Part shown: positions 1-6,106 of the stretch, piece by piece
Numbering within the stretch: the first letter of the stretch is position 1
Layout of the letters: each line of letters starts with the position of its first letter
Assembly (NCBI GenBank): GCA_045809925.1
Contig: JBJMWX010000046.1
Location: 1-14,585, forward strand
DNA length: 14,585 nt
Direction of reading: 5' to 3'
Origin: CADDYX01 sp045809925
Lineage (GTDB): Bacteria > Verrucomicrobiota > Verrucomicrobiia > Chthoniobacterales > UBA10450
Notes under the pieces: generated by a model
Database searches by the model: none
Seen by the model: only the letters and a program-made list of their open reading frames with translations
Told to the model about the DNA's origin: nothing
Made by a program: the position numbers and the translations under genes

Positions 1-179
1 ACGGCATCGAGGAATGCGCGCACTTCGGTCTCATCGCCGCTCGCCTGCAGCTCGACGCGGCCGTCGCGCAGGTTGCCGACGAAGCCGGTCACATCAAAGC
101 CGCGCGCGATCGATTTAACGGTATAGCGAAAGCCAACGCCCTGAACGTTACCTTCGTAAAAGACCTGGGTGGCGCTCAT
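1..179 (-). CDS. acyP: Acylphosphatase, 3' part cut by window edge
   Basis: Reading the minus strand from ATG at 179-177 gives about 59 codons beginning MSATQVFYEGNVQGVGFRYT, then a segment with GFVGNLRDGRVELQASG. The pattern GxVQGVGFR is the acylphosphatase signature: its Arg and the loop before it bind the phosphate of acyl phosphates, and the Asn of the GxVxNxxDG segment is the second catalytic residue. The family usually has about 90 residues, so roughly a third is missing beyond the left edge. The enzyme is a small cytoplasmic hydrolase of carboxyl-phosphate bonds such as acetyl phosphate or 1,3-bisphosphoglycerate. It is the last visible gene of a minus-strand run, 54 bases after the lipoprotein gene. 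No clear Shine-Dalgarno precedes the start. Identification is secure from the motifs. Confidence 0.92.
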   Translation of the reverse strand, partial: MSATQVFYEGNVQGVGFRYTVKSIARGFDVTGFVGNLRDGRVELQASGDETEVRAFLDA

Positions 180-233
180 GCTGGATGCTGTTCGTGCCTG
201 CTCATGGCACAAACCGCATCCGGACGCCGTGTG

Positions 234-749
234 TCAATCTTCTTGCGGCAAAGGCGGCGTGGAATCTGGCTCGAATCGGTCGTCCGCTGCCGGCAGTTGG
301 TCGGCTGGCGACTGCAGTCGCGGATCATTTGCGTCGAGGGAAAATTGCTCACCCGGCGGCGTACTTGCGGCCGCGACAGGGGAAGGTGTCGCGGAGGCTG
401 AGGCAACGAGGGCCGGAGGAGCGACACGAATGTCGTCACTCGAGATGTAACCCTGCTGTTTCGTTTCGACGACCTGCACTTTCGAATAGCCAAAGGAGGG
501 ACGGATCAGCTTCACGATTGTGTCCCGCGGCAAGGTCGTGTCGGGACCGTTGCCCTGCTGAGGGCCGTGGCGGTAAAAAGCGGCGCCTTCACTGCTGACT
601 GCATAAAGCTTATCGCCGGTCGAACCGATCGGGTGGAGCGCGACGCTCTTGCTGCACGCCCCAACCATGAGGGTGGTGGCCAAGAGTTGAAGGGCGCGAC
701 AAAGCGACTTTTGCACGCGTTCTACCAAGCAACTGCCGCGCCAGCTCAT
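234..749 (-). CDS. Putative lipoprotein with SH3-like domain and Pro/Ala-rich tail
   Basis: The protein has 171 residues if ATG at 749-747 is used. That start overlaps the TGA of the upstream gene as ATGA, which argues for translational coupling. A further in-frame ATG at 770 would overlap the upstream gene by 25 bases, and a GTG at 716 would give a shorter, more typical signal peptide. Residues 20-32 form a hydrophobic stretch ending LMVGAC, a reasonable lipobox with Cys32 as the lipidated residue. Residues 47-109 (LYAVSSEGAAFYR ... GYISSDDIRV) have the strand pattern of a bacterial SH3 domain. The last 60 residues are rich in Pro, Ala, Ser and acidic residues and look disordered. SH3b domains often bind peptidoglycan or proteins in the envelope, but no function can be assigned here. 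It is the third of three coupled exported proteins. Confidence 0.75.
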   Translation of the reverse strand: MSWRGSCLVERVQKSLCRALQLLATTLMVGACSKSVALHPIGSTGDKLYAVSSEGAAFYRHGPQQGNGPDTTLPRDTIVKLIRPSFGYSKVQVVETKQQGYISSDDIRVAPPALVASASATPSPVAAASTPPGEQFSLDANDPRLQSPADQLPAADDRFEPDSTPPLPQED

Positions 750-1174
750 TTGTAGGAATAGATCAGGCATCCGGTGGCCTGTCCCCCGTCCGGCACACTG
801 AGCGCAACGAAATACTGCCCACTCATCGTTGGCGAAAAACCGGCCGCCACTCTGCTCACGTCTTCGTAATGCTCCGTAGGCAGCTGTCGGCCCGTTTCGT
901 CGAATAATTCAATCCCGACCTTCTTCGCCTGGTCTGTCGCTCCGGCCGAAAACCAGTATTGGTTTGCGGCGTAGAGATTTACCGCGATGAGAGTCCGGTC
1001 GCGGCCGATCGAGCCGGACCAATGTCCGTCGCGCACTTTAAAGCCTTCATTGGCGAAGGCACCGGCGACATCGAGCGCCCGCTTACGGGCTCGTGTCTCG
1101 TCGTCGCTTTCCTCGGCCCTGGCGACCGACACCGCGAACATCACCGTCACGAGCAACACCGCCCAAAGCCTCAT
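746..1174 (-). CDS. Small secreted protein, beta-sandwich-like, unknown function
   Basis: 142 residues from ATG at 1174-1172, which overlaps the preceding stop as ATGA. Residues 1-20 form a clean signal peptide ending in VARA, with likely cleavage before EESDDE. Residues 25-50 look helical (ARKRALDVAGAFANEGFKV). From about residue 55 to the end the pattern alternates like a beta sandwich (RTLIAVNLYAANQYWFSAG, KKVGIELFDETGRQL, SGQYFVALSVPDG), reminiscent of pre-peptidase C-terminal (PPC) domains, which often describe a tolerance or binding module on secreted enzymes. This likeness is an inference from strand pattern only. There is no visible catalytic motif. One Cys near the C-terminus (TGCLIYSYK) is unpaired. 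Its neighbours are two other exported proteins with coupled starts, so it probably works with them in the envelope. Confidence 0.8.
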   Translation of the reverse strand: MRLWAVLLVTVMFAVSVARAEESDDETRARKRALDVAGAFANEGFKVRDGHWSGSIGRDRTLIAVNLYAANQYWFSAGATDQAKKVGIELFDETGRQLPTEHYEDVSRVAAGFSPTMSGQYFVALSVPDGGQATGCLIYSYK

Positions 1175-2013
1175 TTCGTTTCCCCTTTGCTCTGAATCTC
1201 GTCCACCATCTTCGTCACCGCGTCGTGGAGTTTCCGCACCTCGTCCGACGTCGGCGCTTTGCCACCTGGGAAAGCAACCAGAGCCTCAATCGCGGAAAGT
1301 TCTTCTCCGATCGACTTCACGAGCGGCTCGTCGCGAAGCTCGGCCGAGATGTCGTTCACCTTCGAATGAATGAACTGAACCAACGCCGGCTGTCGCAAGA
1401 CACGTGCGCTCTGTTCGTCGTATTTCTGCAGGATTGAGGCGCTCACCACCTGTGTGCCTCGAATCCAGCCGCCAAGGCTGACGAGAATGATGAGATCGTG
1501 GTCCTGGTGCGACTGCATCGAAGCTTTGACCTCGTTCTCGGTCGCCTCCAATTCCTCGTGCAAGGTGTCCCACTCGTCGTTCTCCGCGAATTCGTTGATG
1601 CTGTTGCCGCGGCTGAGGACGTTTTCACTCACCCCAAGCGCCTTCGCCAGCTTGATGATATCGGTGCCGATGTTCTTCACCTGCTGCCCGTCCTGCGCTT
1701 CCACGGCGATAAAGCCGTCCGCAATGAGCCCGCCAAGATTGAGCGCGATCTGCGCGCGATTGCGGTAGGTCGCGGAGACCGGTGCGCGGTATTGCGCCGG
1801 CCAATTGGGCTTGCCCGGTTTCTGCAGTGCAGCGAACAGCTCGCCCGGGGTGGGAATCGTCAGCGCATCGGTCTGGATCGCTTTGGCAAGTTGATCCGAA
1901 GGAAGTCGCGGCGGCTCCGGAGCCGCGCGCGGAGGAGCAGGCGACGGCGGCGCCGCGACGCTGATCGAGCAAAGGCCGAAGAGCGTAAAAACCGCAGCAC
2001 GCCTCAGCGTCAT
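1171..2013 (-). CDS. Exported helical protein of unknown function
   Basis: The frame is open further upstream into the GH13 gene, but the ATG at 2013-2011 gives a proper signal peptide (MTLRRAAVFTLFGLCSISVA, likely cleavage after residue 20), so this start is chosen; the product has 280 residues. A Pro/Ala-rich linker (residues 21-37) follows. The rest looks mainly helical, with a stretch of acidic and Lys-rich helices around residues 135-165 (NEFAENDEWDTLHEELEATENEV) and a hydrophobic segment LIILVSLGGWIRG near 173-185 that could pack against a membrane or form a core helix. I recognise no family or catalytic motif. It begins 55 bases after the GH13 stop on the same strand and its TGA overlaps the next ATG. 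A periplasmic or envelope location is inferred from the signal peptide. Confidence 0.8.
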   Translation of the reverse strand: MTLRRAAVFTLFGLCSISVAAPPSPAPPRAAPEPPRLPSDQLAKAIQTDALTIPTPGELFAALQKPGKPNWPAQYRAPVSATYRNRAQIALNLGGLIADGFIAVEAQDGQQVKNIGTDIIKLAKALGVSENVLSRGNSINEFAENDEWDTLHEELEATENEVKASMQSHQDHDLIILVSLGGWIRGTQVVSASILQKYDEQSARVLRQPALVQFIHSKVNDISAELRDEPLVKSIGEELSAIEALVAFPGGKAPTSDEVRKLHDAVTKMVDEIQSKGETK

Positions 2014-2068
2014 TGGCCAGCGTAAGCGTGACGCCTCACATTGCCACAGGAAAACCACATGCGCCTGC

Positions 2069-3730
2069 TTACGTCTCAGTCCGCCGTAAGAGGTAATCGA
2101 GCCCACCGACGCGGAACCAGCGATAGCCATAGCCCTCCAGCACGATCCGGTGTTTGCCGGAGTCCTCGGCCCTGCTGTGGTCTTCCGCGAGCAGGTTGAC
2201 GAGCAGATTGCCTTGCTCACCAACCCCGACGTCGAGCAGCACTTCACGCGGCTCTTCGTGCAGATTATGCAGGATGACGACGGAGTTGTTGCGCCAGTCA
2301 TAGCGCAAGGCGAGCACGGCGGGGTCGCGCACCTTCAAGACGGCAAAATCGCCCCAGCCGATTTCGGGCAGTTCTTTGCGCATGCGAACGATTCGTTCCG
2401 TCCAGTTCAGCAGCGAATCGGGGTGCCGACGCTGGACGGCAGCGTTGATCCGATGATACCCGTAGGGACCTTTGTCGATCACCGGCTTGATTGGTTTGTC
2501 GGACTTGGTGAACCCGCCATGCGGTTCGGCTGACCATTGCATCGGAGTGCGCGCACCGTTCCGCTCCGGCAGATCAAGGTTGTCGCCCATCCCGAGCTCA
2601 TCGCCGTAGCGGATTACCGGCGTACCCGGCAGCGTGAACATCAAACTGTAGGCGAGCTCGAGGCGTCGCTGGTCGCCTCCGAGCATCGGCGCAAGACGCC
2701 GTCGAATTCCGCGGTCGTAGAGCTGCATATCCTTCTCCGGCCCGAATTCGTCGAACACCTCCTGCCGCTGCGCTTTGGTCAGGCGACCGAGATCAAGCTC
2801 ATCGTGGTTGCGCAGGAACAGCCCCCATTGCGCCGTCGCGGGCCGTGGCTTCGTCGATTGCAAAGCTTTGACGAGCGGTCGCGTATCGCAGGAGGCCAGC
2901 GCGTAGAACAGGTTCTGGTTGACCTGAAAGTTAAACATCATGTGCATCCGCTCGCCGTCGGCCCCGAAATAATCCATGTCGGTCTCCGGCAGCACATTCG
3001 CCTCCGCGAGCACGATGCAATCGCCCTGGCGCCATTGCAGGAACTCGCGAAACGTTCGCAGCATATCGAACTGCTCCTTCGGCTTGGTGACCTTCGGCCC
3101 CTTGGTTGAGATAATAAACGGTACCGCGTCCATGCGGAATCCGGAGACGCCCTGCTGAATCCAGAAGCCCATGATCTTGAGGATCTCGGCCTGCACCTCC
3201 GGGTACGACGTGTTCAGGTCGGGCTGAAAATCATAAAAGCGGTGGAAGTAGTACGCACGCGCTTCGCTGTCATAGCTCCAGGTGCTTTTCTGCACACCGG
3301 GAAATACCATCCCCTTGTTCGCGCTCGCCGGCTTCTTCTTCGACCAGAGGTACCAGTCGCGATACTTCGATTTCGGGTCGCGCCGCGCCTGCTTGAACCA
3401 CGGATGCTCGTTTGAGGTGTGGTTCACCACCAGGTCGATCAGGACGCGAATGCCGCGCTGCTTCGCCCCGTGCGCGAATTCGACGAAGTCTCCGAGCGTT
3501 CCGTAACGGGGATCGACGTTGTAGTAGTCGGCGATATCGTAACCGTCGTCACGACACGGTGAAGTTTGGAACGGCATGAGCCAAATCGCAGTCACTCCGA
3601 GGCCGTGCAGGTAATCGAGGCGGCGCATTAATCCCTCGAAATCGCCGATGCCGTCGCCGTTCGCGTCCATGTAGCTGCCGACGGACAAACAATAAATGAC
3701 GGCGTTCTTGTACCAGAGGTCGTTAATCAT
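2069..3730 (-). CDS. GH13 alpha-glucosyl enzyme, trehalose synthase (maltose glucosyltransferase)-like
   Basis: 553 residues from ATG at 3730-3728 (MINDLWYKNAVIYCLSVGSY); open frame extends upstream but carries no domain. All GH13 regions are present: DLVVNH at 99-104 (region I), GFRMDA with nucleophile Asp201 (II), LAEAN with acid/base Glu243 (III) and LRNHDE with Asp310 (IV). The following stretch (GIRRRLAPMLGGDQRR, LPGTPVIRYGDELGMGDN, RTPMQW) closely follows the TreS/GH13_16 pattern, and residues from about 465 form the usual C-terminal beta domain. TreS interconverts maltose and trehalose in the cytoplasm. No maltokinase domain is fused and none is adjacent, unlike many TreS proteins. An alpha-glucosidase or other glucosyltransferase of the same subfamily is possible, since specificity cannot be read from motifs. 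It heads the minus-strand run leading to three exported proteins and acyP. Confidence 0.9.
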   Translation of the reverse strand: MINDLWYKNAVIYCLSVGSYMDANGDGIGDFEGLMRRLDYLHGLGVTAIWLMPFQTSPCRDDGYDIADYYNVDPRYGTLGDFVEFAHGAKQRGIRVLIDLVVNHTSNEHPWFKQARRDPKSKYRDWYLWSKKKPASANKGMVFPGVQKSTWSYDSEARAYYFHRFYDFQPDLNTSYPEVQAEILKIMGFWIQQGVSGFRMDAVPFIISTKGPKVTKPKEQFDMLRTFREFLQWRQGDCIVLAEANVLPETDMDYFGADGERMHMMFNFQVNQNLFYALASCDTRPLVKALQSTKPRPATAQWGLFLRNHDELDLGRLTKAQRQEVFDEFGPEKDMQLYDRGIRRRLAPMLGGDQRRLELAYSLMFTLPGTPVIRYGDELGMGDNLDLPERNGARTPMQWSAEPHGGFTKSDKPIKPVIDKGPYGYHRINAAVQRRHPDSLLNWTERIVRMRKELPEIGWGDFAVLKVRDPAVLALRYDWRNNSVVILHNLHEEPREVLLDVGVGEQGNLLVNLLAEDHSRAEDSGKHRIVLEGYGYRWFRVGGLDYLLRRTET

Positions 3731-3939
3731 CGAAACTCGTAATGGTGGAACAATCGTTGCACGAAGAGCAACTACGGCGTTGCACGCGGGTGGCAAGCTG
3801 TGTAATTGCTCGCCGCAATGGGGAAGATGTCGAAGACGGGATCGCTTTCGCCCATCGATCCGACCGCGAAGTGCAACCAATTACTGCGGATTGCAGAGGA
3901 AGTTGGTGACAACGCCGTCTACGGCGGTAGGATGCGCTA
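3731..3939. promoter_or_regulatory. Divergent intergenic region between the GH13 gene and ftsB-like gene
   Basis: This 209-base gap separates two divergent starts and must hold the promoters of both directions unless they lie inside genes. I see no convincing -35/-10 pair on either strand. The only local structures are a short inverted repeat CGCCG-TCTA-CGGCG at 3913-3926 next to the ftsB-like ribosome site, and the site itself. No gene is supported here. Confidence 0.4.
3929..3932 (+). promoter_or_regulatory. Shine-Dalgarno deciding the GTG start of the ftsB-like gene
   Basis: TAGGA at 3928-3932 lies 7 bases before GTG at 3940. The ATG at 3932 runs into a stop two codons later, so it cannot be the start. 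This is one of the few readable Shine-Dalgarno sequences in the window. Confidence 0.55.
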
Positions 3940-4284
3940 GTGGATTATCCCGGCTACGGCGATTTCCGCGCACGGCGTGAAGCCACTCTCTGGCAACGCC
4001 TCAATCGCGCTCTCCGCGTTCTGCTCGTGATCGCGGTCTGGCTCGTCATCATCAGTTTATTTCTGCCTCGTTACAAGCAGCTGACGCAAAGCCGCGGCCA
4101 GATCGACAGCATGCAGGCTCAGGTCAACGAGCAGAAGATGGTGCTCGCGCGCCAGACGCGCGAAGTCAATCTGCTCAAGACCGACCCGGGTTATCTCGAA
4201 ACGATCGCGCGCGATCGCCTCGACCTGATGAAAGAGGGCGAGACGATCTTTCGCTTCGAAGCGGGAACTACGAAACGCAAGTAG
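3940..4284 (+). CDS. ftsB: FtsB/DivIC-type septum formation initiator
   Basis: 114 residues starting at GTG 3940, supported by an AGGA seven bases upstream. Residues 1-25 are basic and cytoplasmic, 26-43 form a single membrane helix (VLLVIAVWLVIISLFLPRY), 46-80 have coiled-coil character (SRGQIDSMQAQVNEQKMVLA), and the C-terminal segment DPGYLETIARDRLDLMKEGE (82-101) is the family's conserved element. FtsB/DivIC proteins are bitopic membrane proteins that join FtsL and FtsQ/DivIB to activate septal peptidoglycan synthesis. No other divisome gene is beside it, and prfB is 0.5 kb downstream. It ends six bases before the convergent secreted-protein gene, with no obvious terminator between. The family assignment is strong; whether it is the FtsB or a paralogous DivIC-like protein cannot be decided here. 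Confidence 0.87.
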   Translation: MDYPGYGDFRARREATLWQRLNRALRVLLVIAVWLVIISLFLPRYKQLTQSRGQIDSMQAQVNEQKMVLARQTREVNLLKTDPGYLETIARDRLDLMKEGETIFRFEAGTTKRK

Positions 4285-4290
4285 CGTTCG

Positions 4291-4734
4291 CTACTCGGCT
4301 TTCACCTCGGTGTGCAGAACGGTCTGCCAGTCGCTGCCTTTCTTTACCCACACGCTCGCCATGTTGTAACTGCCGGAGATGTCTTTGCCCTCCATCGTGC
4401 CGTGCACGTTGCATTTATAAGTGATAACGGCGCTGCCAGCATCCGGATGCGTTACCTTCGTGTCGCTCAACGCGTAATCGGTGAATTTGACTTTGGCGAC
4501 ATCAGCAGCCTCAGCTTCCACGTTCTTGATGCCCTCGCTGTAAACACCCGTGTAATCTGAAGCGAAGTTCTTTTTGAAGGCGTCGACCTGATTGTTTTTC
4601 ACCATTTCCCAGACCGCTTTCTCCTTCGCGATCACGTCCGCATCGGAGGACGAGGCTGTAGTTGAGCTGCTTTGCGCGCTCGCGAACTGCGCTAGCGCTA
4701 CTGCTGCAATGCTGAGGAGGAGGATTTTCTTCAT
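4291..4734 (-). CDS. Secreted SnoaL/NTF2-like (DUF4440-type) protein
   Basis: 147 residues from ATG at 4734-4732, chosen because it begins a textbook signal peptide (MKKILLLSIAAVALAQFASA, cleavage after residue 20); an upstream in-frame ATG at 4773 would put 13 unneeded residues in front. A Ser/Thr-rich linker follows (21-30). Residues 32-147 have the layout of the SnoaL/DUF4440 fold: a helix EKAVWEMVKNNQVDAFKKNF, then FASDYTGVYSEG, and alternating strands including SAVITYKCNVHGTMEG and the closing ASVWVKKGSDWQTVLHTEV. Such folds can be small enzymes or ligand-binding proteins; no catalytic residue is evident. The single mature Cys (in YKCNV) is unpaired. It is divergent from prfB across 61 bases and convergent with ftsB. 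The precise role is unknown. Confidence 0.83.
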   Translation of the reverse strand: MKKILLLSIAAVALAQFASAQSSSTTASSSDADVIAKEKAVWEMVKNNQVDAFKKNFASDYTGVYSEGIKNVEAEAADVAKVKFTDYALSDTKVTHPDAGSAVITYKCNVHGTMEGKDISGSYNMASVWVKKGSDWQTVLHTEVKAE

Positions 4735-4795
4735 CCCGCGGCGTAACGAATCGGGCAGCGATTGTAAAGCCATCGCGCTGAGTTACGTTTTACGC

Positions 4796-5936
4796 ATGGC
4801 TACGGAAGTGCACGCGATCGACGCAGAAGCTTTGCAAGCGCGGGTGCGCGAGCTGCGGAGGTTTCTTTGACGTTCCCAGGCTGGAGCAGGATCTAGCCGC
4901 GCTCGAGGCGCGGATGAGCGCGCCGGACTTCTGGAACAACCGCGAGCGCGCACAGGCTGATGTTGAAGAAGTGTCGCGGCATCGCTCGTTGATCAATCCG
5001 TTTCGCGAGCTCGAGCGCGCGGTGAACGATCTCGATGCTTTGCAGCAGCTCGCCGGCGAGGAATCCGATCCAGCCTCGCGGGCGCAAGCCGAACGCGAAG
5101 TGTCCGCCGAGCACGCGCGCGTGCTGCATGAGCTGGAGCAGTTCGAGCTTCGCCAGTTTCTCTCCGGTGAAAGCGACCGGGCCAACGCATTTTTGACGAT
5201 CCACTCGGGCGCGGGCGGGACTGAGTCGTGCGACTGGGCAGATATGCTGCTGCGCATGTATCAGCGATGGATCGAGCGGAGCGGATTCACCTCGCAAACC
5301 ATCGACATTCAAACCGGCGACGAGGTCGGTATCAAATCTGTCACGCTGCTCGTGAGTGGTGAGTATGCCTTCGGTTATCTCAGCGCAGAGCGCGGCGTGC
5401 ATCGGCTCGTGCGGATCTCGCCTTTCGACGCCAACAAACGGCGCCACACATCATTCGCGAGCGTTGATGTCGTGCCGGAAATTGCAGATTCCGCACCAAT
5501 CGAAATCAATCCGGCCGATCTAGAAATCGACACGTTTCGGGCCGGCGGCAAAGGCGGGCAGAACGTCAACAAGGTCGAGACAGCCGTGCGCATCGTGCAC
5601 AAGCCGAGCGGGATCGTCGTGGCCTGCCAGGCGGAGCGCAGCCAGGGCCGGAACCGCGAGCTGGCGATGAAAATGTTGAAGGCGAAACTTTATCAGATCG
5701 AACAGGACAAGAAGCGTGCCGAGATTGATCGACAGTACGGGGAGAAGGGCGAGATCGCGTGGGGAAGCCAGATTCGGTCCTACGTCTTCCAGCCGTACCA
5801 GATGGTGAAGGACCATCGCACCGGGGCGGAAACGAGCGACGTGCAGGGGGTGATGGACGGCGGCATCGACCTGTTCATCGAAGCTAAACTGCGCGGCCAG
5901 AAATCAGCCAAAGGCGCAGAGAAGGACGAATTGTAG
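4796..5936 (+). CDS. prfB: Peptide chain release factor 2, expressed by programmed +1 frameshift
   Basis: Translation starts at ATG 4796 and reads 24 codons (MATEVHAIDAEALQARVREL RRFL, written in two parts) to an in-frame TGA at 4868-4870. Shifting +1 at CTT-T resumes at GAC 4869 and stays open to TAG at 5934-5936, giving about 379 residues; the family usually has about 365. The shifted product has the domain order of RF2: helical N-domain, GAGGTESCDWA, the stop-codon tripeptide SPF at about 208-210, and the peptidyl-tRNA hydrolysis motif GGQ at about 253-255 (bases 5553-5561). RF2 terminates at UAA and UGA, so the internal UGA makes its own synthesis self-regulated. A start at ATG 4914 would lose the first part of the N-domain. 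No strong Shine-Dalgarno precedes 4796. Confidence 0.95.
4857..4871 (+). promoter_or_regulatory. prfB +1 frameshift (recoding) site
   Basis: An internal Shine-Dalgarno-like GGAGG (4857-4861) is followed by TTT, the slippery CTT (4865-4867) and TGA-C (4868-4871). The three-base spacing and CTTTGAC core match the classical RF2 site of Escherichia coli. Low RF2 leads to a pause at UGA and slippage of the Leu-tRNA from CUU to UUU, restoring RF2 synthesis. Confidence 0.95.
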
Positions 5937-6106
5937 GCGCGGGTGTGTCACCGCCTCTACACGCGGCAGCGGCGCTAGCCGATTGTCTCATTCGATGCCA
6001 ATGGGCCGTCGCCGCCTTGCCGGTCAGGCGCTCCCGACTGCGCAAAGAGCCGCCGGTCAGCAAGGCGCTGGCAATTGGCGTCGCTGACACGTTATCCTGC
6101 TCGGCC

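Noticed and set aside
2014..2301. Upstream extension of the exported helical protein frame into the GH13 gene
   Set aside because: The extra residues are Ser/Thr/Cys-rich with no pattern, and the internal ATG at 2013 begins a clear signal peptide.
3731..3880. N-terminal extension of the GH13 enzyme from ATG 3880
   Set aside because: The extra 50 residues are Arg/Pro/His-rich without family resemblance, while the start at 3730 gives the usual WYKNAVIY beginning.
4592..4795. Upstream part of the plus-strand frame that leads into prfB
   Set aside because: It is antisense to the secreted SnoaL-like gene; only the part from ATG 4796 encodes the RF2 N-terminus.
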